A stretch of 39,032 nucleotides of DNA from an uncultured Bacteroidales bacterium (GCA_902781045.1 CACZHT010000028.1:1-39032); one strand, 5' to 3'; counted from the first letter of the stretch, positions 22,841 through 32,055 are shown. Notes: generated from the sequence alone by a model not told the origin. A program made the numbers and translations.

Positions 22841-23827
22841 ATGAGCAACAACAAATGGCTCGTCGCTCTCGCCCTCATCGCCATGGGCACGACAGCCACC
22901 GCCCGAGACATCGTGTTCGACTACTCGCAGCAGGCCGTGCCCGAGGAGTCGGGAGTGAGATTCGAGAAAATCACCGAGGATGCCGACTGTGTGAACGACA
23001 ACGGCCTGGTGGGCCGCAACGCCGGCTCGTGGTGGGTGGGTCCACAACTGGCCGTCTCGCCCGATGGAACCCGCATCGCCTATATCAACAACCGCAACCG
23101 CATGCAGAACATCATGGTCAAGCCCACCACCCGTGGCGGGACCAGCATCCAGCGCACCCAGCGCGTCAATGTCAAGGACCTGTCGTGGAGCAGCGACGGC
23201 AAGACGCTGTGCTTCACCGAGTACCGCAACAAGCATCACGGCATCTACCTGACCAACGCCGACCAGGGATCGATAGTGCGCCAAATCAACAACGGCAACG
23301 ACAACGACTTCTGCGGTGTGCTCATTAATGGCGGCAACACCGTGCTATTTCACCGTCAGGAAGGGCGCGGCAACTTCGGATTGTGGGAGTATGACTTCAG
23401 AACCAACATGTTCGCCAACTTCTCGCGCGGCATGAATCCCATCCCCATCCCCGGCCAGAAGAACACTGTCTACTGTACGCGCATGACTGACCGCGGTGAT
23501 GGGGAGATTTGGCGTGTCAACTACGAGACCGGCAACGAGGAGCTGATTCTGGGCCAGCCCGAAAAGAGCTTCAGCACACCCCAGCTGTCACCCGACGGCA
23601 ATTGGCTCATCTGCACGGGCAGCAGCATCTCGGAGCTGACCCAGAAGCGTAATACCGACATCTATGCCATCCGCACCGACGGCACCCAGCTGACCCAGCT
23701 CACCTTCCATCCCGGCAACGACCTGTCGGCCGTGTGGTCGCCCGACGGCCGCAGCATCTACTTCCTGTCGCAGCGCGGCTCGGCTGAGAAATACTACAAC
23801 ATCTGGAAGATGGACTTCAACCTCTAA
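22841..23827 (+). CDS. TolB-like beta-propeller protein (PD40 repeats)
   Basis: 328 residues with a signal-like N-terminus (NKWLVALALIAMGTTATA). Several PD40-type blades follow: VSPDGTRIAYINNRN, WSSDGKTLCFTEYRN, LSPDGNWLICTGSS and WSPDGRSIYFLSQRG. It is likely periplasmic and a protein- or peptide-binding propeller. The role is unknown. The leader region upstream holds the structured RNA candidate. No terminator was found after it. Confidence 0.8.
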   Translation: MSNNKWLVALALIAMGTTATARDIVFDYSQQAVPEESGVRFEKITEDADCVNDNGLVGRNAGSWWVGPQLAVSPDGTRIAYINNRNRMQNIMVKPTTRGGTSIQRTQRVNVKDLSWSSDGKTLCFTEYRNKHHGIYLTNADQGSIVRQINNGNDNDFCGVLINGGNTVLFHRQEGRGNFGLWEYDFRTNMFANFSRGMNPIPIPGQKNTVYCTRMTDRGDGEIWRVNYETGNEELILGQPEKSFSTPQLSPDGNWLICTGSSISELTQKRNTDIYAIRTDGTQLTQLTFHPGNDLSAVWSPDGRSIYFLSQRGSAEKYYNIWKMDFNL

Positions 23828-23906
23828 CACTCGCGCACATCTAGCAGACTATTAAAACTCATGCAGATTGAGCAGATTTAAAAACACAACAAACAAATAT
23901 CAATCT

Positions 23907-24305
23907 ATGACGATAAGCTTGAAAAGGATGGCAATGATGATTGCCATGATAATGACGATTGGCATAGCCCTGATGTCATGTGGGAGCGATGAGCCCAAGA
24001 GCAATAATGATGTAGACAAAATGCTAATTGGCACATGGCTACTGGAGAATGACAGTAACAACATTTTAACTATCTATTTTAGAGGCTCGCGCTTTACTCT
24101 CACATTGCTTGATCCTGTTGATGGCTACACAGACACAGTCTCTGGTTCCTATTCGGTTGCCAAAGATGAAAATGGTGATTACGCCATCACGATGCGCTTT
24201 GATGACGAACCAGATAACCCATCCAAGTTCCATATCGAGGAAATTACCAGCAAAAAAATGGTGTTGTATGCTAATGGAGTGACCTCTACATGGCACAAGA
24301 GATAG
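23907..24305 (+). CDS. Small lipoprotein, lipocalin-like
   Basis: 132 residues from the ATG at 23907, with signal and lipobox (IGIALMSCGS). The mature part starts with LIGTWLLENDSNNILTIYF, then several strand pairs and a GSYSVAKDENGDYAITMRF stretch, as in small lipocalin-like 'lipid/ligand-binding barrel' proteins of Bacteroidetes (about 100 residues). The function is unknown. It is A+T-rich compared with upstream genes, and the next gene starts 45 bases later. Confidence 0.65.
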   Translation: MTISLKRMAMMIAMIMTIGIALMSCGSDEPKSNNDVDKMLIGTWLLENDSNNILTIYFRGSRFTLTLLDPVDGYTDTVSGSYSVAKDENGDYAITMRFDDEPDNPSKFHIEEITSKKMVLYANGVTSTWHKR

Positions 24306-24350
24306 CCAATCATGTTCACTTTATTCAGTAACCATCAAAAATTATCTAAG

Positions 24351-25127
24351 ATGAAGACAATTTTACTACTTGCTGCCCTTGTGCTAGGCACACTGGCAGT
24401 GTCCGCCCAGAGTGTTGGCGGCGGCCGCAGCTCCAGCGGCAAGTCGTTCTTTTCAACCGAGAAAGCAGACAAGGGGGTTACCATTGGTATTCGTGGCGGA
24501 ATTGGAACGGGTGGCATGAGTACCAGATTCGACACAGGCAAAGGTGAAAACTACTCATTCAAAACTGGCTTTGGCTACAACGCAGGCATCAACCTAGACA
24601 TCCCGATTGTCAAAAGTGCATACATACAAACAGGACTTTTCTTCACATGCAAAAGTGTCAAATTTGAAGAAACTTGTTCCGACAAAAATATTGAGCACCA
24701 ACTCAGCCCAATGTTTATTGAGATTCCCCTACTTGCCTCATATCGTTATGATTTCAACGAGAAAACGCAGATGCAAGTAAATATTGGGCCATACTTTGCA
24801 TACGGTATTGCTGGGAAACTTAAAAGAGATCTTGGTTACAATCTTTTCACCGAAACCAAACATTACGAAGGGTTTGCAGACCCAGGGGGACATCCTGACT
24901 ATGAGAATGTCAAACTATTGAATCCATTTGATGCAGGTATTAGCATTGGACTAGGCGCGACATTTAATAAATTCTTCATTGGTTTACGATACGAAATTGG
25001 ACTGAAGAACATCTGTGAACCGAGTGGATGGAATAAGAATAAAGCAGTACATCAAACCCTTGATATTGATGGCCTGAAAGATATAAAGACCCGCAATTTC
25101 TCTTTTAATATAGGTTATGACTTCTAA
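24351..25127 (+). CDS. Outer membrane beta-barrel protein 1 of tandem triplet
   Basis: 258 residues from the ATG at 24351. A signal peptide (MKTILLLAALVLGTLAVSA) and the motif QSVGGGRSSSGKSFFSTEKA come first. The barrel ends in NFSFNIGYDF, with the terminal Phe typical of outer membrane proteins (OMP_b-brl_2 type). The ribosome leader ATTATCTAAG and the head are almost identical to the two following genes. Barrel residues such as NPMFIEIPLLASYRYDFNEK-like blocks are shared with gene 2. The role is unknown. Confidence 0.8.
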   Translation: MKTILLLAALVLGTLAVSAQSVGGGRSSSGKSFFSTEKADKGVTIGIRGGIGTGGMSTRFDTGKGENYSFKTGFGYNAGINLDIPIVKSAYIQTGLFFTCKSVKFEETCSDKNIEHQLSPMFIEIPLLASYRYDFNEKTQMQVNIGPYFAYGIAGKLKRDLGYNLFTETKHYEGFADPGGHPDYENVKLLNPFDAGISIGLGATFNKFFIGLRYEIGLKNICEPSGWNKNKAVHQTLDIDGLKDIKTRNFSFNIGYDF

Positions 25128-25154
25128 TCAGTAATTCAAATAGACTTTTACCGT

Positions 25155-25193
25155 GGGAAGGGCACAGCGCATTGTGCCGTGTCCCTCCCTTTT
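25155..25193 (+). terminator. Terminator after OMP gene 1
   Basis: GGCACA-N6-TGTGCC core with outer GGGA/TCCC and a TTTTC tail. The next copy (26041-26079) is nearly identical and lies at the same place after OMP gene 2. Confidence 0.75.
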
Positions 25194-25254
25194 CTCTAGA
25201 TCGACTTATACAACAAATTATTCACTAATATTAACCACCAAAATTTTATCTAAG

Positions 25255-26013
25255 ATGAAGAAAATTTTGCTACTTGCTGCCCTTGCGCTAGGCGCACTGG
25301 CTGTGTCTGCCCAGAGCGTGGGCGGCGGCCGCAGCTCTGGCGGTAACTCGTTCTTCTCAACCGAGAAAGCAGACCATGGTGTTACCTTCGGCATCCGTGG
25401 TGGCCTCAATGTTGCTGGACTATCTGCAGAATTTCAAAAAGGCTTTATGGAAGCTGAGGATTATTCAATGAAAAACGGAATTGGCTTCAATGCCGGTATT
25501 AATGTGGATATTCCAATTGTAAAAAGCTTTTATGTTAAATCAGGTTTGTATTGGACAATGAAATCATCCAAAATTGAGTATCAGTGGTATGATAAAGGTG
25601 TTGGATATACTGACATCAAATTAAATCCCATGTTTATTGAGATTCCTCTATTAGCATCATACAGATACGATTTTAACGAAAAAATTCAACTGCAGGTGAA
25701 TGTTGGTCCTTATTTCGCATATGGCATAGCAGGAAAATGGAAAGACGGTGATCATGATGCAGATAATTATAATTTGTTTTCTAAAACCAAAGAAACATTG
25801 TACGGTAGAACATATGAAACGCCCAAGATAATGAATCCATTCGATGTAGGGTTAAATGTAGGTACCGGCATCACAATAAACAGAATATTTTTTGGAATTA
25901 GTTACGAGAAAGGATTCTCTAATCTTGCACACAAGAGTAATGACGAAATCTTTGAAGATATTAAGTCTATAAAGACCCACAACTTTTCTGTCAATATAGG
26001 TTATGACTTCTAA
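25255..26013 (+). CDS. Outer membrane beta-barrel protein 2 of tandem triplet
   Basis: 252 residues from the ATG at 25255, with head MKKILLLAALALGALAVSA then QSVGGGRSSGGNSFFSTEKA. It is a clear paralogue of gene 1 over its whole length (GIRGGLNVAGLS, MFIEIPLLASYRYDFNEK, YFAYGIAGK, NPFDVGLNVG, FSVNIGYDF). The DNA head is closer to gene 3 than to gene 1, while the barrel is closer to gene 1, suggesting exchange of the head segment. The following spacer with terminator is also duplicated from gene 1. Role in the outer membrane unknown. Confidence 0.8.
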   Translation: MKKILLLAALALGALAVSAQSVGGGRSSGGNSFFSTEKADHGVTFGIRGGLNVAGLSAEFQKGFMEAEDYSMKNGIGFNAGINVDIPIVKSFYVKSGLYWTMKSSKIEYQWYDKGVGYTDIKLNPMFIEIPLLASYRYDFNEKIQLQVNVGPYFAYGIAGKWKDGDHDADNYNLFSKTKETLYGRTYETPKIMNPFDVGLNVGTGITINRIFFGISYEKGFSNLAHKSNDEIFEDIKSIKTHNFSVNIGYDF

Positions 26014-26040
26014 TCAGTAATTCAAATAGACTTTTACCAT

Positions 26041-26079
26041 GGGAAGGGCACTGCACATTGTGCCGTGTCACTCCCTTTT
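26041..26079 (+). terminator. Terminator after OMP gene 2
   Basis: GGCAC-N8-GTGCC with outer GGGA/TCCC and TTTTC; a near copy of 25155-25193. Confidence 0.7.
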
Positions 26080-26138
26080 CTCTAAATCGACTTTAAAGCA
26101 ATATAACTATATTTATTAACATCAAAATTTTATCTAAG

Positions 26139-26858
26139 ATGAAGAAAATTTTGTTACTTGCTGCCCTTGCGCTAGGCGCACTGGCAGTGTCTGCCCAAAG
26201 TGTGGGCGGCGGCCGCAGCTCTGGCGACACCGAAGTTTCCAAAGGCTGGAACACCATCTACTTGCAGTACAACAACGTGGGCTGCAGCCACGAGAAGATC
26301 AACTGGAAGGATTTGGACTGGAAACCCAGCGAATCAGCCAATGGTATAACCCTTGGAATTAATCATGCTTTCAACATTGCCCCCACATTACCTCTTTATG
26401 TGGAGGCCGGCCTCGGTGTACAATTTGTAATGTATTCAGATAGTTACAACACAAATAGCAATAAGCTGAAAGTCACAGGTCACCTTCTTTCGGCAAAAGT
26501 ACCTATCAATGTCCTTTATCACTTTAACATTCCAAACACAGACTTTGCAATTGAGCCTCTATTCGGATTTGACTTTCGCGTCAATATCCTTGGCAAGGCT
26601 AAGTCGGAAGAATCTTGGCGCAGCTACTACGATGATGAATGGAGAACAAGCAAAGATGAAGCCAACCTTTTCAAGAAAGAGGATATGGACGGCAACGCGG
26701 CTAAGCGTTTTCAAGCTGGGTGGCATATTGGTGCCAACTTTGTTTATAAGCAAGTTGCCCTAGGTATCCAATATGGCCATGATTTCAACAAGATTCACGA
26801 TGATGCTCTTAACCCCAAACTGAAGACCACAACCATCTCACTGGGTTATCGCTTCTAA
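26139..26858 (+). CDS. Outer membrane protein 3 of tandem triplet, same head but different barrel
   Basis: 239 residues. The first about 29 (MKKILLLAALALGALAVSAQ then SVGGGRSSG) match gene 2 at protein and nearly at DNA level. After that the sequence shows no clear similarity to genes 1 and 2. The barrel runs from WNTIYLQYNNVG through LYVEAGLGVQF and FDFRVNIL to TTISLGYRF with a terminal Phe. A recombination joint near codon 29 is the simplest reading. Its own terminator (26894-26936) is not the copied type. The role is unknown. Confidence 0.78.
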   Translation: MKKILLLAALALGALAVSAQSVGGGRSSGDTEVSKGWNTIYLQYNNVGCSHEKINWKDLDWKPSESANGITLGINHAFNIAPTLPLYVEAGLGVQFVMYSDSYNTNSNKLKVTGHLLSAKVPINVLYHFNIPNTDFAIEPLFGFDFRVNILGKAKSEESWRSYYDDEWRTSKDEANLFKKEDMDGNAAKRFQAGWHIGANFVYKQVALGIQYGHDFNKIHDDALNPKLKTTTISLGYRF

Positions 26859-26893
26859 TCAGGACAAAACATATAGACTTTTTTCATTATTGT

Positions 26894-26936
26894 GGGAGCG
26901 TAACTCTAACATCCGTGGTTAGTACGCTCCCTTTTT
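26894..26936 (+). terminator. Strong terminator abutting the TonB receptor start
   Basis: GGGAGCGT (26894-26901) pairs with ACGCTCCC (26924-26931), an inner CTAAC/GTTAG adds to the stem, and TTTTT follows (26932-26936). Only three bases separate the T-tract from the ATG at 26940, leaving no room for a promoter after it. Confidence 0.85.
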
Positions 26937-26939
26937 CAA

Positions 26940-28931
26940 ATGAATAGGTATCTCCATTTTCTACTCATCTGTATTTTCTTGTTACTCACTTTTACATTAA
27001 CTGCACAGCATGCTAATGACACTCTGTCTCTTGACACAGTTATGGTAAGAGCCAATGGTTGGATACAATCCGTAAGAATAAACGGAGGTGGTATTCATCT
27101 AAACAAGAATCTCTTGGAGGCACTTCCTCTTGTTGCAGGGGAGGCAGACTATCTACGCTCGTTGCAATTGTTTCCCAACATCTCATCGAACAATGAGTAT
27201 GACACTAGCCTGCATGTGCAGGGCAGTGAGAACCACCACAATAACATCCAAATCGCCGGTGCTCCGATCTATCAGGTTGGCCATCTATTGGGATTGTTTT
27301 CGTCGTTTAACACGACACACTATCAGTCTGTACGCCTCACTAGCAATCCCAGTCATTCATACTTCGGCAACCATCTAGGAGCGAGTGTCGAGATTAATCC
27401 GCCAGCGGAAGTTGCCGCAAAATTTTCTGGAGAACTGAATGTTAGTCCCTTCGCATCAAGCAGTACCATCAGGTGCCCCTTAACTCACACGTCCTCGTTG
27501 ACACTTTCAGCCAGGGTCACATATCTTGACCTCATCTACTCGTCGTGGCTGAAAAATGAAGAAGACCAGATGCGATATAACTTTAACGATATCAACGCTT
27601 CGTTCGTCTCAAGCAGAGGCAATGACCATTTCTTTTTAGACCTATACATGACACACGACAAGTTTGGCATGCAGTCAGAGGCGCAATTCTATAAAATGAC
27701 AACTTACTGGAATAACCTTGCATTGTCAGGCAGGTGGAAGCATCACTGGAATCATGTGGAATTAGAACAAACGCTCTTATATTCGACATTCAATAATAAC
27801 CTCCATTTCCTTTATGGTGGCGCACAACTGAATACTCCATCCAGCATAGCTACATGGGGCTACAAGTCGCAAATAAACATTGGAAGATTCATTGGAGGAA
27901 TTGACTATTTTGGGCACTTGCTATCACCTCAATCTGCAGCTGGACTTCGCCGCATAGAGCACGAACAAAAAGCACATGAATTCTCCGAATATATCGAATA
28001 TGAGACACGAGCGGTCCAATGGCAAATCTCAGCCGGTGTCAGAGCTAGTCAGTTTATCAACCCAGACCATCAGGTCAGGTGGTTTCTTGACCCATGTGTG
28101 AGAATATCTTTCTCGCCCCATGACAAACTAAAGATTCACTTATCCGCCTATCATAAGCATCAATTCCTATTCAGGTCGGGTCTGTCTTCAATCGGCCTGC
28201 CTATTGAGTTTTGGTTCTCATCCGATTCAGCCCTCAATTCGCAAACGGCCCTGGGAGCAAGCGTAAACATTGACTGGCTCTTAGCACAAGGCGACTACAC
28301 ACTCTCTGCCGAGCTGTTCTACAGGAAATTGAGAAACACATGCGAATACCTCGGCGACCTGTTCGAGCTATGGGCGGAAAACTATAACTGGAAATCTCAC
28401 ATCATACAAGGTAAAGGAAGGGATTATGGCTTAGGAATCATCGGCCACAAACGTACTGGGAAACTGACCGGATGGGTGAGTTACTCATTAAGCCGCTCGC
28501 GCCGCACGTTCAACACACCTCAATTACAAGGCCAATTTCCATCATCACACGACAGACCTCACGAACTCAATGTTGCAGCATCCTATCACATCAGCCCCAA
28601 GTGGACACTCAGTTCTGTTTTTATATTAGCATCCGGAACTCCATTTACCGCTCCTAAGCAATTCTATATTGTCAACGGCAGTATCGTCTCGCAATATGGC
28701 GAACTTAATGCCAACCGATTGCCATGTTATAAACGATTAGACCTCTCGGCTAATTACGAGGTAAAAAAGAAGTCATATAGCTATAACATCAACATAACTC
28801 TATACAATGCCCTCTATTTACCTAAGCCGATTTACTACCGGCTAAAATTCTACAAAGGTGACTACGGCTATCGCGGCCTGGGATTCTTCACTAGGATACT
28901 CCCCTCTGTCAGTTTTAATCTCAAATTCTAA
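26940..28931 (+). CDS. TonB-dependent outer membrane receptor
   Basis: 663 residues with a signal peptide (to about LTAQHA). A plug-like region follows, with MVRANG, ALPLVAGEADYLRSLQLFPN and VQGSENHHNNIQIAGAPIYQ (the usual plug motifs for 'sequence of short loops around a G-rich TonB plug'). The barrel has many YxxS/T strands and ends in SFNLKF. Ligand unknown. The DUF4249 lipoprotein gene starts 8 bases later, as is common for this receptor type. The upstream terminator leaves read-through as the obvious route for expression. The start ATG is the only plausible one. Confidence 0.88.
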   Translation: MNRYLHFLLICIFLLLTFTLTAQHANDTLSLDTVMVRANGWIQSVRINGGGIHLNKNLLEALPLVAGEADYLRSLQLFPNISSNNEYDTSLHVQGSENHHNNIQIAGAPIYQVGHLLGLFSSFNTTHYQSVRLTSNPSHSYFGNHLGASVEINPPAEVAAKFSGELNVSPFASSSTIRCPLTHTSSLTLSARVTYLDLIYSSWLKNEEDQMRYNFNDINASFVSSRGNDHFFLDLYMTHDKFGMQSEAQFYKMTTYWNNLALSGRWKHHWNHVELEQTLLYSTFNNNLHFLYGGAQLNTPSSIATWGYKSQINIGRFIGGIDYFGHLLSPQSAAGLRRIEHEQKAHEFSEYIEYETRAVQWQISAGVRASQFINPDHQVRWFLDPCVRISFSPHDKLKIHLSAYHKHQFLFRSGLSSIGLPIEFWFSSDSALNSQTALGASVNIDWLLAQGDYTLSAELFYRKLRNTCEYLGDLFELWAENYNWKSHIIQGKGRDYGLGIIGHKRTGKLTGWVSYSLSRSRRTFNTPQLQGQFPSSHDRPHELNVAASYHISPKWTLSSVFILASGTPFTAPKQFYIVNGSIVSQYGELNANRLPCYKRLDLSANYEVKKKSYSYNINITLYNALYLPKPIYYRLKFYKGDYGYRGLGFFTRILPSVSFNLKF

Positions 28932-28939
28932 AATTTGCC

Positions 28940-29797
28940 ATGCGACATAAATCAAAACCTGTATTGATCATATTATCCATTCTTTTATTTGGGTGCCAAG
29001 GATATGTACTAGACACAGACGAGACACCCGTAATATGCGTTGAGGGCTGGATTGAACAAGGCAAAAATCCAGTAGTATTTATTAGCGAATGCATGACACC
29101 GAACAAAAAATATCAACCAATTGACGAAGCATTCACACATTCAATACATGATGCCACAGTCTCCATCACAATTGACGGAAAACAATACACCCTTTATGAA
29201 ATCGTTGATAGCACATTCACTCCTCCCTACATCTATACAACCAAAAAGCTTGTTGGTCATACTGGTTGCAAATATTCTTTATTGGTTCAATGGCAAGGCA
29301 CTACAGCTACAGCCCATACCATCATCCCTGAAGTTGTCGAACTTGACTCCATTAGCAAGAAAAGAGCAGACGCTTCGTCATCTGATTTTTATCTCATGGC
29401 GCATTTGCATGACAATCCCAGGACAGCTGATTGTTACAAGGTATTTGTCAAGACCGACACTCAATCCGATAGTATGTTCGTTTCATCATTTCTCGGAACA
29501 ATCAATGATTTAGAATCCAACGGAGTAAACTTGGAAATTCCCATCTACAGAGGCCGACGCGAAAATGGAGACCCATATAAACCATTATTCAACGAGAACG
29601 AGGATATTACAATTAAATTTTGCCATATAGACTCTTGCGCTTTTCAATATTGGAATGCATTTGACAAAATGATGGTATTGTCCAGAAATCCCATAATCAC
29701 CTATCGCAACAATTTGCCATCCAACATAAAAGGCGGATTGGGCTACTGGTTTGGCTATGGGGCGAAAGCGTATCAGATTCTTAGAACAAACAATTGA
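28940..29797 (+). CDS. DUF4249 lipoprotein, receptor partner
   Basis: 285 residues with a lipobox (ILSILLFGC, Cys19). An N-terminal immunoglobulin-like part includes TPVICVEGWIEQGKNPVVFI, and the strand pattern and Tyr-rich C-terminus (GLGYWFGYGAKAYQIL) are the pattern I recall for DUF4249. In Bacteroidetes it is a cell-surface lipoprotein paired with TonB receptors for an unknown ligand. It starts 8 bases after the receptor stop. The gene is A+T-rich like the receptor. Confidence 0.82.
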   Translation: MRHKSKPVLIILSILLFGCQGYVLDTDETPVICVEGWIEQGKNPVVFISECMTPNKKYQPIDEAFTHSIHDATVSITIDGKQYTLYEIVDSTFTPPYIYTTKKLVGHTGCKYSLLVQWQGTTATAHTIIPEVVELDSISKKRADASSSDFYLMAHLHDNPRTADCYKVFVKTDTQSDSMFVSSFLGTINDLESNGVNLEIPIYRGRRENGDPYKPLFNENEDITIKFCHIDSCAFQYWNAFDKMMVLSRNPIITYRNNLPSNIKGGLGYWFGYGAKAYQILRTNN

Positions 29798-29832
29798 AGC
29801 GGCACCCAAGCCGTCGCAACAGTCAAGAAAAA

Positions 29833-30630
29833 ATGAAAGAACAATCACTCAACACGTCACTTGTCATCACAACGTACAACTGGCCACAAGCGTTGCAAGT
29901 GTGCCTTGAGAGCGTGGTGCGGCAAAGTGTCATGCCCGACGAGGTCATAATTGCAGATGATGGTTCGACCGACGACACCCGGCAGGTTATCGACGCGTTC
30001 AGAGCCACATCGAGTGTCAATATCAAGCATGTGTGGCACGAAGACATGGGATTCCGCAAAAGTGCCATCTTGAATAAGGCATTGGCCATGATTGACCCAC
30101 ACAATTTTGTTATCCTCGCAGATGGAGACCTGTTGCTTCACAAGCACTTTGTCAAAGACCATGTGCGACTGGCCGAACCGGGCTACTACACATTCGGGCG
30201 ACGAGTCTATCTGTCTGAGACGGTCACCCATGAGGTGTTGGCGAGTCGCATCGGTGAACCCGGCATTTGGCAATCGGGAATCAAGCATCGCACCAACATG
30301 CTTCATCTGCCCCTGTTGTCACCCATTACCAAACGATATCGGCGCGGTCGACCATACGGCCAGGGCTGCAACCTTGCCGCCTGGCAGCAAGACATACTAC
30401 GGGTCAACGGCTTCGACGAGGACTACGAAGGATGGGGTTATGAGGACACAGACTTCATCTGCCGGCTGCGCAATTCGGGCCTGGTGTCGAAGGCCGCAAA
30501 GTATCAGGCCATCGTGTATCACCTGTTCCACCCTACTCGACCTGTTGGTAACACTAATCTGGAACGGCTAAACCAAACCCAGCGCAACCACAGCAGAATG
30601 TGCCGCAACGGAATTAAGAGAATCAACTAG
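29833..30630 (+). CDS. Glycosyltransferase family 2
   Basis: 265 residues from the ATG at 29833; an earlier TTG at 29794 is rejected. The GT-A fold shows SLVITTYNWPQALQVCLESV, VIIADDGSTDDT (nucleotide-binding acidic motif) and FVILADGDLLLH (the DxD-like site). The C-terminal GFDEDYEGWGYEDTDFI is the galactosyltransferase-type acceptor/base motif. It adds a sugar to a glycan in the cytoplasm; donor and acceptor unknown. It follows DUF4249 by 35 bases and precedes the GT4 by 10, so a glycan role is added to the receptor run. GC content is normal again here. Confidence 0.85.
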   Translation: MKEQSLNTSLVITTYNWPQALQVCLESVVRQSVMPDEVIIADDGSTDDTRQVIDAFRATSSVNIKHVWHEDMGFRKSAILNKALAMIDPHNFVILADGDLLLHKHFVKDHVRLAEPGYYTFGRRVYLSETVTHEVLASRIGEPGIWQSGIKHRTNMLHLPLLSPITKRYRRGRPYGQGCNLAAWQQDILRVNGFDEDYEGWGYEDTDFICRLRNSGLVSKAAKYQAIVYHLFHPTRPVGNTNLERLNQTQRNHSRMCRNGIKRIN

Positions 30631-30640
30631 CATAAGAACG

Positions 30641-31774
30641 ATGAACATAGCTTTTGACGGCAAACGAGCCGTGAGCAACATGACCGGGCTGGGCAACTAT
30701 AGCCGAAGCCTCATCGGTGCTTTGGCACACTATTACCCTGACAACCGGTATATCATCCTCTCGCCCAAGATGCGCCACAATCAAGCCATCGACGAACTCT
30801 TGCAGATGGACAACGTCACGGCTGACACCCCCAAGCACACAGCTTTTGGACACATCTGGCGTAGCGGCAGGGGCATCATCCGCTCGGCGCAACGCGCAAA
30901 GGCTGAAATCTATCACGGGCTCAGCGCAGAGTTGCCCCTGGGCATCGCGCGGAGTGGGATGAAGAGTGTGGTCACCATCCATGACCTGATCTATCATCAC
31001 TATCCTGAGCACTACAACAAAATAGACCGTCTAATCTATGACACTAAAACAAAGCATGCCCTGCAATGTGCCGACCGCATCGTAACGGTCAGTAGATTCA
31101 CCAAGGATGACGTAATCAACACCTTCGGGACCGACGCGACAAAAATACATGTCATCCACCCCACTATCGACCACAATTATTTACAGCCTATAACCGAAGC
31201 TGACCGCAACGAGCTACAGCATGTGGCAGGACTGGCAGGTCGATATATTTTGGCTGTGGGCAGACTGGTCAACTATAAGAACCTGCTTCTGGCTATCGAG
31301 AGCCTGGCATTGCTCAAGGACAAAGATGTAAAACTGGTGATTGTCGGGAAGCCCAACAATTACTGGAACCGGACCATCTATCCCATCATATCGAAGAGAC
31401 ATGTCACCAATCGGGTTGTGTTGATTCCATGGATTCCGCCGGAGTTGATGCCCGCTCTGTATGCCATGGCACAAGCTGTCGTTTTTCCTTCGCTATGCGA
31501 GGGGTTCGGCCTGCCCGTACTCGAGGCACAACAATGTGGAACGCCGGTATTATGTGCCAACACCTCCAGTCTGCCCGAAGCGGGCGGCGACGCGACTTGC
31601 TTCTTCGACCCACGCGATGCCAACGAACTGGCCCAACACATTGACCACGTCTTGGCTGACGAACAGTATGCCAACGACCTGCGCCGCAAGGGACTTGCGC
31701 ATGCGGCACTGTTCACGCCGCAACTGATGGCCGGGCAAATGGCACAGCTATACCGCGACTTGATAGAGTCATGA
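30641..31774 (+). CDS. Glycosyltransferase family 4
   Basis: 377 residues in two Rossmann domains (GT-B). N-terminal GLGNYSRSLIGAL, and TIHDLIYHHYPEHY with VSRFTKDD. The C-terminal donor domain has YILAVGRLVNYKNL, KLVIVGKP, and the nucleotide-sugar motif FPSLCEGFGLPVLEAQQCGTP (E-x7-E). This family transfers sugars (often mannose or glucose) to capsule or LPS acceptors. It is 10 bases after the GT2. The upstream gmd-fcl pair could feed it with GDP-fucose, but nothing here shows the donor. Confidence 0.88.
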   Translation: MNIAFDGKRAVSNMTGLGNYSRSLIGALAHYYPDNRYIILSPKMRHNQAIDELLQMDNVTADTPKHTAFGHIWRSGRGIIRSAQRAKAEIYHGLSAELPLGIARSGMKSVVTIHDLIYHHYPEHYNKIDRLIYDTKTKHALQCADRIVTVSRFTKDDVINTFGTDATKIHVIHPTIDHNYLQPITEADRNELQHVAGLAGRYILAVGRLVNYKNLLLAIESLALLKDKDVKLVIVGKPNNYWNRTIYPIISKRHVTNRVVLIPWIPPELMPALYAMAQAVVFPSLCEGFGLPVLEAQQCGTPVLCANTSSLPEAGGDATCFFDPRDANELAQHIDHVLADEQYANDLRRKGLAHAALFTPQLMAGQMAQLYRDLIES

Positions 31775-31794
31775 TGGCTACAACCCCAGTTGGC

Positions 31795-32040
31795 CAAATC
31801 TTGTGCAAGCGAGCGCAGTCATGCTTGCATAGACTGCCGAGCGCAGCTGAAATTATCTAAATCTCGTGCAGATGAGTTCAGAACAGAGATCGCGACGAAA
31901 GTCGGATTTTGGTAAAATCGCCCGAAAATTGGACAATCTTGGCTGAGCCTCAGCGATGCTCAAGCAAGCTTGGCTTTGCGTTCGGTTTGCACAAGATTTG
32001 TGTTAAGCAGGTTTTGGGCGATTGTTGTAATTTTTTCTTA
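31795..32040. repeat. Intergenic repeat region before the zeta module
   Basis: Contains the first copy (31892-31931) of the 40-bp direct repeat. It also has CAAATCTTGTGCAA (31795-31808) inverted with TTGCACAAGATTTG (about 31987-32000), and GCAGGTTTTGGGCGAT (32007-32022), which recurs at 32962. No gene is seen in 31775-32105 apart from the promoter at 32056-32079. Confidence 0.65.
31892..31931 (+). repeat. 40-bp direct repeat, left copy
   Basis: Identical over 40 bases to 32916-32955. It contains two small hairpins, CGAC-GAAA-GTCG and GATTTT-GGT-AAAATC, and ends in ATCGCCCGAAAATTG. With its partner it brackets the zeta module. Confidence 0.9.
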
Positions 32041-32055
32041 TCCAAAGCAAATCTT

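Noticed and set aside
29794..29832. TTG start giving a longer GT2 protein
   Set aside because: The extra basic stretch is not part of the fold; ATG at 29833 gives a normal start with A-rich leader.
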